Source of the DNA: Dehalococcoidia bacterium
GTDB lineage: Bacteria > Chloroflexota > Dehalococcoidia > Dehalococcoidales > Fen-1064
NCBI GenBank assembly: GCA_030691775.1
Contig: JAUYDN010000062.1
Span: forward strand, 1 to 6,033
DNA length: 6,033 nucleotides
Reading direction: 5' to 3'
The notes beneath the pieces were generated by a model. The model ran no database searches. It was not told the origin of the DNA and saw only the letters and a list, made by a program, of their open reading frames with translations. Position numbers and translations under genes: made by a program. Below are positions 1-5,386 of the stretch, in pieces. Each line of letters starts with the position of its first letter. Position 1 is the first letter of the stretch.

Positions 1-4
1 TATT

Positions 5-99
5 ATCCCCCTTTGAAAAGGGGGATACAGGGGGTTTTGAAATCCCTCTCAATCTCCCCCGTATCTTGTACGGGGCAGGCTCTTTGCGAAAGGGAGAGG
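5..99. repeat. G/C-run multi-hairpin intergenic repeat block
   Basis: This non-coding block is built from nested inverted repeats. A perfect 10-bp stem ATCCCCCTTT / AAAGGGGGAT (5-14 with 17-26) has only a 2-nt loop. CCCCGTA (57-63) pairs with TACGGGG (69-75) around a 5-nt loop. GATAC-A-GGGGG (24-34) can alternatively pair with CCCCCGTATC (56-65), leaving one bulged A, and CCTCTC (45-50) can pair with GAGAGG (94-99). The pairings are visible in the sequence. That this is a dispersed genomic repeat is inferred from its boilerplate look. It could also include the terminator of a gene upstream of the window, but no clean T-run follows the first stem. Confidence 0.6.
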
Positions 100-145
100 T
101 TCAGGTTTTCGGAGTCCATCTTATTATGAGACTCTCAGTAACTGA

Positions 146-173
146 TTACTGTCGATAGTTTACCTGCTATAAT
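146..173 (+). promoter_or_regulatory. extended -10 sigma70-type promoter for the DUF1648-like gene
   Basis: A consensus -10 hexamer TATAAT lies at 168-173, preceded by the extended -10 TGn (TGC, 165-167). A weak -35 candidate TTACTG is at 146-151 with a 16-bp spacer. The expected start of transcription is about 180-182, which coincides with the ATG at 182. No Shine-Dalgarno sequence precedes that ATG, so the transcript may be leaderless. The motif is seen directly; the activity is inferred. Confidence 0.55.
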
Positions 174-181
174 GTTTGCTA

Positions 182-796
182 ATGAATATTCTGCTGGTAC
201 TCATCGGGGTGGTGGTACTGTTTATTACCGGGTCGCTGTTACTGGTGCTGTTTGCCTTCAGCCAGGGGAGGTCTACCACCCCTGGAACTACTGAAGCCGC
301 ACCTTCCAAACCCGCTCCCTTCCGCTGGAGATTTGTCGTCCTGCCGCTTACCATTTGCCTGCTGACGGTTGCCATGACCGCGTGGTTCTACGGCAGATTA
401 CCCGCGGAGGTGGCAACCCGTTTCTCCTCCGATGGTTCACCACTGGGTACTTCTACCCGTGCCACCGTCGTGATGTGGGCGCTTCTTCCCCAACTGCTAC
501 TGACGATGCTGGCGTTCGCGGTTGCCTGGGGTGCTACCCGCATCAGCGCGCTGGCGCGCTCGGTACAGGGTGCTGCCTTCAGCATGGACACGCTGCTGCT
601 CCTGATGGGTAACATGGTCGCCCTCCCGCAGTTGATACTCGGCTTTGCAATGCTGAATACTTTTAGCTACAATGCATATCAGGTGCGCCCCGTGCCGCTC
701 TGGACGGTTGTCATCATCGTGGCGATTGCCGGAGCGGGCATTATCGGCGCATTTTTTATCAGCCTCATCCGTAAGGCAATGGCAGGTAACAAATAG
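182..796 (+). CDS. DUF1648-like multi-pass membrane protein
   Basis: This encodes a 204-residue protein, using the ATG at 182. About five hydrophobic helices are visible (roughly residues 2-26, 50-69, 96-117, 136-159 and 173-197). A Pro/Thr/Ser/Lys-rich linker lies at 27-49. Between helices 2 and 3 is the segment YGRLPAEVATRFSSDGSPLG, which resembles the DUF1648 core (a 'LP..V..HF...G.P.G' pattern also found in SdpI-like proteins). It is probably a cytoplasmic-membrane protein. DUF1648 has no established biochemical function; some relatives are linked to SdpI-type immunity or signalling, which cannot be claimed here. A TTG at 176 would add two residues. ATG is preferred because the -10 box at 168-173 puts the mRNA start at about 180, and neither start has an SD. 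The stop codon TAG runs into a heptad repeat array, and glyS follows 100 bp later. Confidence 0.8.
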   Translation: MNILLVLIGVVVLFITGSLLLVLFAFSQGRSTTPGTTEAAPSKPAPFRWRFVVLPLTICLLTVAMTAWFYGRLPAEVATRFSSDGSPLGTSTRATVVMWALLPQLLLTMLAFAVAWGATRISALARSVQGAAFSMDTLLLLMGNMVALPQLILGFAMLNTFSYNAYQVRPVPLWTVVIIVAIAGAGIIGAFFISLIRKAMAGNK

Positions 797-829
797 CTTT
801 GAGCGTTCAGCTTTCAGCAGTCAGCTATA
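795..829 (+). repeat. heptanucleotide tandem array, copy A (consensus about AGCTTTC)
   Basis: Five consecutive 7-mers start with AGC: AGCTTTG, AGCGTTC, AGCTTTC, AGCAGTC and AGCTATA. The first one includes the last two bases of the upstream TAG stop. The 7-bp phase is kept across all five units. Similar arrays occur at 2276, 2609 (inverted) and 3877. No gene or clear terminator hairpin is formed. A weak -10-like TATTAA lies at 835-840 just after the array and could serve glyS, but no convincing -35 is present. Confidence 0.7.
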
Positions 830-882
830 TACGGTATTAATGTGAAAATTAAAAACAGGCGTTGGTGGTTGATTCGAATAGC

Positions 883-888
883 AAGGAG
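883..888 (+). promoter_or_regulatory. Shine-Dalgarno sequence of glyS
   Basis: AAGGAG lies 8 nt upstream of the GTG at 897. It decides for this GTG start, giving a protein that begins MAEQIP, as no ATG lies nearby in frame. Confidence 0.85.
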
Positions 889-896
889 TTGATTTC

Positions 897-2276
897 GTGG
901 CGGAACAGATACCAACCGTTGAAATGGATAAAATCGTTTCCCTCGCCCGGCGGCGGGGTTTCATTTATCCCGGCAGTGAGATTTACGGCGGCATTTCCGG
1001 GTGCTGGGACTACGGACCGTTGGGAGTAGAACTGAAACGCAATATCAGGCAAGCCTGGTGGCAATCGATGGTGCGCGAGCGTGACGACATCGTCGGCATC
1101 GAAACGAGTATCCTGATGCACCCGCAGGTCTGGGTGACGAGCGGTCACATCGAGCGGATGGTTGACCCGCTGGTCGAGTGCAAGAACTGCCACCTCCGTT
1201 ACAAGGCAGACGACCTGCAGGGCAATCGCTGTCCCTCCTGCGGGGGTGAGTTCACAGAAGCGCGGATGTTCAATGTCATGTTCAAGACTTTCATCGGTCC
1301 GGTGGAAGATTCGGCGAGCGTGGTCTATCTTCGTCCGGAGACGGCGCAGGGTATGTTCGTCAACTTCGATAATATCGTGCAGTCTACCCGCAAAAAACTG
1401 CCGTTCGGTATCGCCCAGCAGGGGAAATCGTTCCGCAATGAAATCACCACGGGGAACTTCATCTTCCGCTCTCGTGAGTTCGAGCAGATGGAGATGGAGT
1501 TCTTCGTGAAACCCGGCACGGATGAGCAGTGGTTCGAGCACTGGGTACAGGAACGGTTCAACTGGTTCGTCAAGCTCGGCATCAAGCGTGAGCACCTCGG
1601 GTTGAATGAGCATTCTAAAGAGAAGCTGGCGCATTACGCCAAGCGCTGTATCGATATCACCTACCTGTTCCCGCACGGCTGGGCAGAACTGGAAGGCATT
1701 GCCAACCGGACCGATTTCGACCTGAAACAGCATTCTCAGGGCAGTGGCAAAACACTCGATTATTATGATGACGAGACCAAAGAGCACTACACGCCCTATG
1801 TAATCGAGCCGGCGGTTGGAGTCGACCGCTCTCTGCTGGCTTTTATGTGCGATGCCTATGAAGAGGAGCCGGACAAGGAAGAAACGCGCGTGGTGCTCCA
1901 CTTCCACCCGGCGCTGGCGCCCATCAAGGCGGCGATTTTACCGCTGAGCAAGAAGGAGAACTTGAGCGTTTTCGCCAAGGATGTATACAAAGACTTACGC
2001 CCTCACCTGGCAGTGCAATACGATGACACGCAGTCGATCGGCAGACGCTACCGCCGCCAGGACGAAGTGGGGACGCCTTTTTGCGTCACTGTGGACTTTC
2101 AATCGCTGGAAGACAAACGGGTGACTATCCGTGAACGCGATACGATGAACCAGATACGGGTGCCGGTGGCGGAATTGCGCAGGACACTGACTGCCAAGCT
2201 GGAAGGCGAAGACATCCTGGTCCTGCCACCGGGTGGTGAAGTCTGGAAGATAGAGCGGGGGGATAAAAAGCAATAA
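897..2276 (+). CDS. glyS: glycyl-tRNA synthetase, dimeric (alpha2) type
   Basis: This is a class II aminoacyl-tRNA synthetase that charges tRNA-Gly with glycine using ATP in the cytoplasm. Its 459 residues are a normal length for the homodimeric bacterial/archaeal-type enzyme (unrelated to the alpha2beta2 GlyQ/GlyS form). The N-terminal signature GCWDYGPLGVELKRNI is at residues 35-50. A zinc-type cluster C95-x2-C98 ... C112-x2-C115 follows. RPETAQGMF is at 146-154. Motif 2, GKSFRNEITTGNFIFRSREF, is at 176-195 and includes F179, R180 and E182. Motif 3, EPAVGVDRSLLAF, is at 304-316 with the ATP-binding Arg311. The C-terminal anticodon-binding domain spans about 333-440 (HFHPALAPIKAAILPL, then RYRRQDEVGTPFCVTVD). 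All key motifs are intact. The start is GTG with a strong SD. It stands alone between repeat arrays, so it is probably transcribed by itself or by read-through from the membrane-protein gene. No T-box leader is visible in the 100-bp upstream gap. Confidence 0.98.
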   Translation: MAEQIPTVEMDKIVSLARRRGFIYPGSEIYGGISGCWDYGPLGVELKRNIRQAWWQSMVRERDDIVGIETSILMHPQVWVTSGHIERMVDPLVECKNCHLRYKADDLQGNRCPSCGGEFTEARMFNVMFKTFIGPVEDSASVVYLRPETAQGMFVNFDNIVQSTRKKLPFGIAQQGKSFRNEITTGNFIFRSREFEQMEMEFFVKPGTDEQWFEHWVQERFNWFVKLGIKREHLGLNEHSKEKLAHYAKRCIDITYLFPHGWAELEGIANRTDFDLKQHSQGSGKTLDYYDDETKEHYTPYVIEPAVGVDRSLLAFMCDAYEEEPDKEETRVVLHFHPALAPIKAAILPLSKKENLSVFAKDVYKDLRPHLAVQYDDTQSIGRRYRRQDEVGTPFCVTVDFQSLEDKRVTIRERDTMNQIRVPVAELRRTLTAKLEGEDILVLPPGGEVWKIERGDKKQ

Positions 2277-2296
2277 GCTATCAGCAATTAGCTATT
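2276..2296 (+). repeat. heptanucleotide tandem array, copy B
   Basis: Three 7-mers, AGCTATC, AGCAATT and AGCTATT, begin at the last A of the glyS TAA stop. AGCTA (2276-2280) can pair with TAGCT (2289-2293) across an 8-nt loop, and TTTTT follows at 2303-2307. A weak terminator role is therefore possible but not convincing, as the stem is only 5 bp and A/T-rich. Confidence 0.6.
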
Positions 2297-2307
2297 ATAG
2301 TATTTTT

Positions 2308-2330
2308 GTAGGGTGGGTTAGTAATCCACC
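2308..2330 (+). repeat. MITE-end-like sequence with short hairpin
   Basis: GTAGGGTGGGTTAGTAATCCACC starts with the same 12-base end (one mismatch) as the 121-bp element at 2476-2596. GGTGG (2312-2316) pairs with CCACC (2326-2330), extended by a G-T wobble and TT/AA to a 3-nt loop. No matching right end is seen nearby in clean form, so this is probably a decayed or partial copy of the same repeat family. Confidence 0.5.
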
Positions 2331-2434
2331 ACAAATTCACAGAGGGTTGAATAATTTAAAGCAGTTGTCGCCTCGAGTGTTAGTGAAGGGTATCGGTGCG
2401 GAAGGGAGGTAAAATAGTTTCACCACCCAGCCCC
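2331..2434. other. intergenic stretch with nothing recognised
   Basis: This part of the 366-bp glyS-sbcD spacer has no credible ORF, promoter or RNA structure that I can support. The short reading frame across it on the - strand has no SD or recognisable product and overlaps repeats. The spacer as a whole consists mainly of the repeats listed separately, and this piece may be decayed remains of the same elements. Confidence 0.5.
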
Positions 2435-2463
2435 GAGATTCTTCGCTTCGCGTCAGAATGACA
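2435..2463 (+). repeat. dispersed-palindrome fragment (GAGATTCTTCGC...GTCAGAATGACA)
   Basis: The segment has the familiar form of a repeat found in spacers of many bacterial genomes, starting GAGATTCTTCGC and ending CAGAATGACA. ATTCT (2438-2442) is complementary to AGAAT (2455-2459) around a TTCGCTTCGC-type centre. Recognition is from memory of this motif. Copy number in this genome cannot be judged from one window. Confidence 0.45.
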
Positions 2464-2475
2464 ATATCAGCAATT

Positions 2476-2596
2476 GTAGGGTAGGTTAGTCTCCTGATGA
2501 AATCGGGAAGCATGACCCACCGACAGAGTTTGATAAAAATCGGAGCCATTCACCGGTGGGTTTCATGGCGTTGTAATCGTCTTCAACCCACCCTAC
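2476..2596. mobile_element. 121-bp double-hairpin MITE-like element
   Basis: The ends are terminal inverted repeats: GTAGGGTAGGTT (2476-2487) and AACCCACCCTAC (2585-2596), which match at 11 of 12 positions. Internally, CATG-ACCCACCG (2511-2522) pairs with CGGTGGGT-TT-CATG (2554-2567), with a 2-nt bulge. The right arm folds alone through GGTGGGTT (2555-2562) and AACCCACC (2585-2592). The left arm has a poorer equivalent. There is no ORF, so any movement would need a transposase in trans. The GTAGGGTGGGTT-type end is a recurring motif of small palindromic elements in bacteria. No clear target-site duplication is visible beyond a TT on each side. It is probably an old copy, given its mismatches. 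Confidence 0.6.
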
Positions 2597-2608
2597 TTGA
2601 ACTTAATA

Positions 2609-2636
2609 AAAAGCTAAATGCTGATAGCTGAAAGCT
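2609..2636 (-). repeat. heptanucleotide tandem array, copy C (inverted)
   Basis: Read on the - strand from 2636, four 7-mers appear: AGCTTTC, AGCTATC, AGCATTT and AGCTTTT. It ends 6 bp before the sbcD ATG and occupies the place where an SD would lie. It shares the 13-mer TTCAGCTATCAGC with copy D after sbcD, in opposite orientation, so the sbcD gene is flanked by inverted copies. Confidence 0.65.
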
Positions 2637-2642
2637 CGTTTT

Positions 2643-3878
2643 ATGAAAATCCTCCATTTTGCCGACCTGCACATCGGGGTGGAGAGCTATGGGCATATCG
2701 ACCCGGCAACCGGTCTCTCGACACGCCTGCTCGATATTCTTTCCTCTCTCGACCAGCTTGTAGACTATGCAATCGATGACCGGGTCGACCTCGTGGTTTT
2801 TTGCGGAGACGCCTATAAGAGCCGCGAACCGAGCCAGACCCACCAGCGCGAGTTCGCTAAACGCATCAGCCGTCTTTCTGCCGCCGGTATTCCCGTGTTC
2901 CTGCTCACCGGCAACCACGATTTACCCAACGCCGTCGGACGCGCTACGAGCACGGAAATCTTCTCCACGCTGGAGGTCAAGAATGTCTACGTCTCCAGCC
3001 GGCCGGAGGTTTACCGCATCCCGACGAAAAGTGGCACTGTCCAGGTGGCATCTCTACCCTGGTTGCGGCGGAGTGCCGTTCTGAGCCGTGACGATACCCG
3101 CAGCCTGAACTTCGAGCAGATAACGGAGCGCATGCAGGCATCTTTAAGCGGTATTATTGCCGCGCACGTGGAGAAACTTGACCGCTCTCTACCATCGATA
3201 CTGGCAGCACACGTGTGGGTGGCTGGTGCCAGGCTAGGCACGGAAAAGACGATGACTATCGGGCAGGAGCACACGCTTCTGCTCAGTACCATCGCTAAAC
3301 CGGCATTCGACTACGTGGCGCTGGGACATATCCACCGGGGGCAGGTGCTATCGGAAAATCCGCCCGTAGTCTATTCCGGTAGTCTGAACAGGCTGGATTT
3401 CGGAGATGAGGGGGATGAAAAAGGTTTCTACATAGTTGACATAAATCTCAATTCGCCGGCAGGTAAATGGCAAGCCAAAAGCACCTTCCATCCCGTCAGG
3501 AGCCGCCGTTTCGCGACCATCTCCGTAACTGTCGAACCGGGTCAAGCGGACGCTATGGCGGTCGTACTTGAGAGTATCGAGAAAAAAGCGGAGGAAATCA
3601 AGGATGCTATTGTCCGACTGCACATCATCGTACCGGCAGAACTGGACGGGCAGTTGAATGACAACGCGTTAAAGAGTGCGTTAATAGAAGCTTCTTTCCT
3701 CACTATTTCGCGTGACGTAAAGCGGCAGGCGCGGGTGCGGCTGGGCAACTTCTCCGCGGAAGATATCACACCGATGGATGCACTCAAAGTCTGGCTGGAA
3801 TCACAGAACACCGGCTCCGAGAGGATAAAGGTCCTGCTGGAGCATGGGCAGAAGCTGATTGATGGGGCGGAGGAGTAG
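2643..3878 (+). CDS. sbcD: SbcD/Mre11-family DNA exonuclease subunit
   Basis: This 411-residue calcineurin-like metallophosphoesterase is close to the usual SbcD length of about 400. SbcD pairs with the SbcC ATPase to trim DNA ends and open hairpins, using two Mn ions. Visible metal motifs are D8-x-H10 (FADLHIG), GD at 55-56 (VVFCGDAYKSREPS), GNHD at 90-93 (LLTGNHDLP), H190 (AAHVWVAG) and GHIHRG at 228-233, followed by YSGSLNRLDFGDEGDEKGF (244-262). All catalytic motifs are intact. The C-terminal part (about 280-411), with a charged helical stretch near 305-320, would be the region contacting SbcC. The ATG at 2643 is the start because MKILHFADLH is the canonical N-terminus, although no Shine-Dalgarno precedes it. 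No sbcC lies downstream in the window; an MFS gene follows after 221 bp. A more distant Mre11-like nuclease with another partner is possible. Confidence 0.93.
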   Translation: MKILHFADLHIGVESYGHIDPATGLSTRLLDILSSLDQLVDYAIDDRVDLVVFCGDAYKSREPSQTHQREFAKRISRLSAAGIPVFLLTGNHDLPNAVGRATSTEIFSTLEVKNVYVSSRPEVYRIPTKSGTVQVASLPWLRRSAVLSRDDTRSLNFEQITERMQASLSGIIAAHVEKLDRSLPSILAAHVWVAGARLGTEKTMTIGQEHTLLLSTIAKPAFDYVALGHIHRGQVLSENPPVVYSGSLNRLDFGDEGDEKGFYIVDINLNSPAGKWQAKSTFHPVRSRRFATISVTVEPGQADAMAVVLESIEKKAEEIKDAIVRLHIIVPAELDGQLNDNALKSALIEASFLTISRDVKRQARVRLGNFSAEDITPMDALKVWLESQNTGSERIKVLLEHGQKLIDGAEE

Positions 3879-3904
3879 CTGTCAGCATTCAGCTATCAGC
3901 TATT
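3877..3904 (+). repeat. heptanucleotide tandem array, copy D
   Basis: Four 7-mers, AGCTGTC, AGCATTC, AGCTATC and AGCTATT, start inside the sbcD stop codon TAG (3876-3878). A fifth, degenerate AGCCTGT follows. The orientation matches copies A and B and is opposite to copy C. Confidence 0.7.
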
Positions 3905-3954
3905 AGCCTGTGCGAGGTGGCATACGTGTGTTTCCGTGGGGAAAAGGAGCGGGG

Positions 3955-4000
3955 ATTGGTATTTGAATATTGGTATTTGAGCTTTTCTCCATAGTATAAT
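3955..4000 (+). promoter_or_regulatory. MFS gene promoter with 12-bp tandem direct repeat
   Basis: ATTGGTATTTGA occurs exactly twice, at 3955-3966 and 3969-3980, separated by 2 nt (14-bp period). A consensus -10 TATAAT is at 3995-4000, and no good -35 hexamer lies at the proper distance. The repeats would be centred at about -46 and -32 from a start near 4007, so they overlap the -35 zone. This suggests a regulator-dependent promoter, with activator or repressor half-sites; the identity of any regulator is unknown. The predicted leader is about 93 nt and has no recognisable riboswitch. Confidence 0.5.
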
Positions 4001-4099
4001 TGTTCCGTATGTTGTGCAACCCTCTTCTCGAATTGCCTTAACGTCAACCCCCCACCAATTCTCTATTTTTCTCACAGTTTTAGAACAGGATACTGAATT

Positions 4100-5332
4100 A
4101 TGCCTTCCGAAGCGTGGAAAAGAAACCTTTATACCATATTTGTCGCCGAGCTTATCGTCATCATGGGCTTCAGCTTCGTGGTACCTTTTCTGCCGCTTTA
4201 TATCCAGGAGACCGGTAATCTTGCCAGCAAGGAAGCCGCGTTCTGGACGGGCATTGCCAGCTTTGCCGCCAGTTTCGCCATGTTTGTCAGTTCGCCGGTC
4301 TGGGGAGTTCTGGCAGACCGGTGGGGCAGAAAATCGATGGTCCTGCGGGCGATGTTCGGTGGTGGTATTATCATTGCCCTGACCGGACTCGTCGGCAATG
4401 TTTATGGCATCATCGCGATGCGGTTTCTACAGGGGCTGGTCAGCGGGAGCGTCGCCGCGGCTTCGGCGCTGGTGGCGTCTACAATGCCCCGTGACAAAAT
4501 ACCGTACGCCATGGGACTTCTCATGGTGGCTGTTTTTGGCGGGAATACGTTCGGACCTCTGCTTGGCGGCTTCTTCGCGGACTGGTTTGGCTACCAGAAC
4601 ACCTTTTTCATCACCGGCGGCGTGCTCTTCCTGGGCGGTGCCATCGTCATCTTTTTTGTTAAAGAAAACTTCTCGCCATCCTCCGGTGAACGTTCCGCCA
4701 CGCTATCCGGAGTACTTAAACTGGCACGGTCGAAAGAAATGTTGCCGATCTTATGGGTGAGCTTTGCCCTCGCTGCGGGTCCTGCCATTGTCTCCCCGAT
4801 AATCTCCCTGCTTGTCAAAGAACTGAGCCCTGGCTCCGAAGCGGCGACGGCCGCAGGTACAGCGTTCTTCCTGATGGGACTTGTCGCCACGGTATCGTCA
4901 TTCATCGCCGGGCGTGTTTCCCAGCGGGTCGATTTGAAGAAGATTCTCATCTTTTCCTGTCTGGGGACCGGTTTTCTCTATTTACCACCCATGTTCGCGC
5001 AAAACGCCACCCAGCTAATCATTCTCGTCGGGATGGTGGCTCTACTTAAAGGCGGCATCATGTCGACATCCAATACGCTGGTCGGCCTCGTGGCGCCGCC
5101 TAACCAGCAAGGGATTGCATACGGAGTCAACCAGAGCGCCAGTTCACTGGGGAGCTCGTTGGGTCCGTTGCTCGGCGGGGCACTGGCGCCGGCGATCGGC
5201 TTCAAGCCGATTTTCGGCGTTACCGGCGCGGTCTACGTGCTTATCGGGGTAGTGGTTGCCAGGCTTCTTGCCCGGGTAGACTTACACAAGTACCACGTTG
5301 AGGAAACTGCCCCGGCTCGAAATCTTCATTGA
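4100..5332 (+). CDS. MFS transporter, DHA1-type efflux family
   Basis: This 410-residue inner-membrane secondary transporter probably exports a drug or metabolite in exchange for protons. Twelve hydrophobic segments can be placed (roughly 10-33, 47-68, 79-98, 101-124, 136-159, 166-188, 213-239, 252-272, 280-298, 304-328, 340-365 and 369-392), with the central cytoplasmic loop at 189-212. Motif A, GVLADRWGRK, is at 69-78. A motif B-like RFLQGLVSG is at 108-116. The antiporter motif C form GGNTFGPLLGGFFADWFG is at 147-164, and a related copy, SLGSSLGPLLGGALAPAIG, is at 349-367 in the second half. This echoes the ancestral duplication. The ATG has a modest SD (AGGA, 4087-4090, spacer 9 nt). It is preceded by its own promoter and direct repeats. 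The substrate cannot be predicted. The stop codon overlaps the -35 box of the next operon. Confidence 0.92.
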   Translation: MPSEAWKRNLYTIFVAELIVIMGFSFVVPFLPLYIQETGNLASKEAAFWTGIASFAASFAMFVSSPVWGVLADRWGRKSMVLRAMFGGGIIIALTGLVGNVYGIIAMRFLQGLVSGSVAAASALVASTMPRDKIPYAMGLLMVAVFGGNTFGPLLGGFFADWFGYQNTFFITGGVLFLGGAIVIFFVKENFSPSSGERSATLSGVLKLARSKEMLPILWVSFALAAGPAIVSPIISLLVKELSPGSEAATAAGTAFFLMGLVATVSSFIAGRVSQRVDLKKILIFSCLGTGFLYLPPMFAQNATQLIILVGMVALLKGGIMSTSNTLVGLVAPPNQQGIAYGVNQSASSLGSSLGPLLGGALAPAIGFKPIFGVTGAVYVLIGVVVARLLARVDLHKYHVEETAPARNLH

Positions 5333-5357
5333 CATAAGCCCCCAAAGAGTATAAAAT
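5329..5357 (+). promoter_or_regulatory. strong sigma70-type promoter of the MaoC operon
   Basis: A perfect -35 TTGACA (5329-5334) is followed by a 17-bp spacer and TAAAAT (5352-5357, 5/6 match to the -10 consensus). TATAAA at 5350-5355 is an alternative with a 15-bp spacer. The -35 overlaps the MFS stop codon TGA (5330-5332). Transcription would start near 5364, leaving a short leader that contains the SD. This indicates that the MaoC pair is an independent unit from the MFS gene. Confidence 0.75.
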
Positions 5358-5373
5358 TGCGGTTGGTTTACAG

Positions 5374-5378
5374 GGAGG
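5374..5378 (+). promoter_or_regulatory. Shine-Dalgarno sequence fixing the first MaoC start
   Basis: GGAGG (within GGGAGGG) lies 8 nt before the ATG at 5387. It rules against the upstream in-frame TTG at 5357, which has no SD and lies within the -10 box, ahead of the predicted transcript start. Confidence 0.85.
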
Positions 5379-5386
5379 GCTGGATT

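Noticed and set aside
797..896. T-box riboswitch or leader controlling glyS
   Set aside because: The 100-bp gap is too short for a T-box and lacks its conserved antiterminator motif. The first part is a repeat array.
849..1907. Long reading frame of 352 residues on the - strand opposite glyS
   Set aside because: It lies wholly antisense to a clearly real glyS with intact motifs, its protein has no recognisable domain, and no SD was identified. It is a shadow frame from high G+C codon use.
2276..2307. Rho-independent terminator after glyS
   Set aside because: The stem is only 5 bp, A/T-rich with an 8-nt loop, and the T-run starts 10 nt after the stem. The sequence is better explained by the heptad array.
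2337..2549. Short - strand reading frame in the glyS-sbcD spacer
   Set aside because: It runs through the MITE-like element and dispersed palindrome, has no SD and no product-like composition.
795..3904. CRISPR array
   Set aside because: The repeats are 7-bp degenerate tandem units without spacers, scattered over several gene ends. No cas genes are present.
4011..4020. GTTG-TG-CAAC palindrome near the MFS transcript start as an operator
   Set aside because: Arms of only 4 bp are expected by chance, and there is no second copy nearby to support it.
5357..5386. TTG at 5357 as start of the first MaoC gene
   Set aside because: It falls in the -10 box and before the predicted transcript start. 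The ATG at 5387 has a perfect SD at 5374-5378 and a canonical N-terminus.
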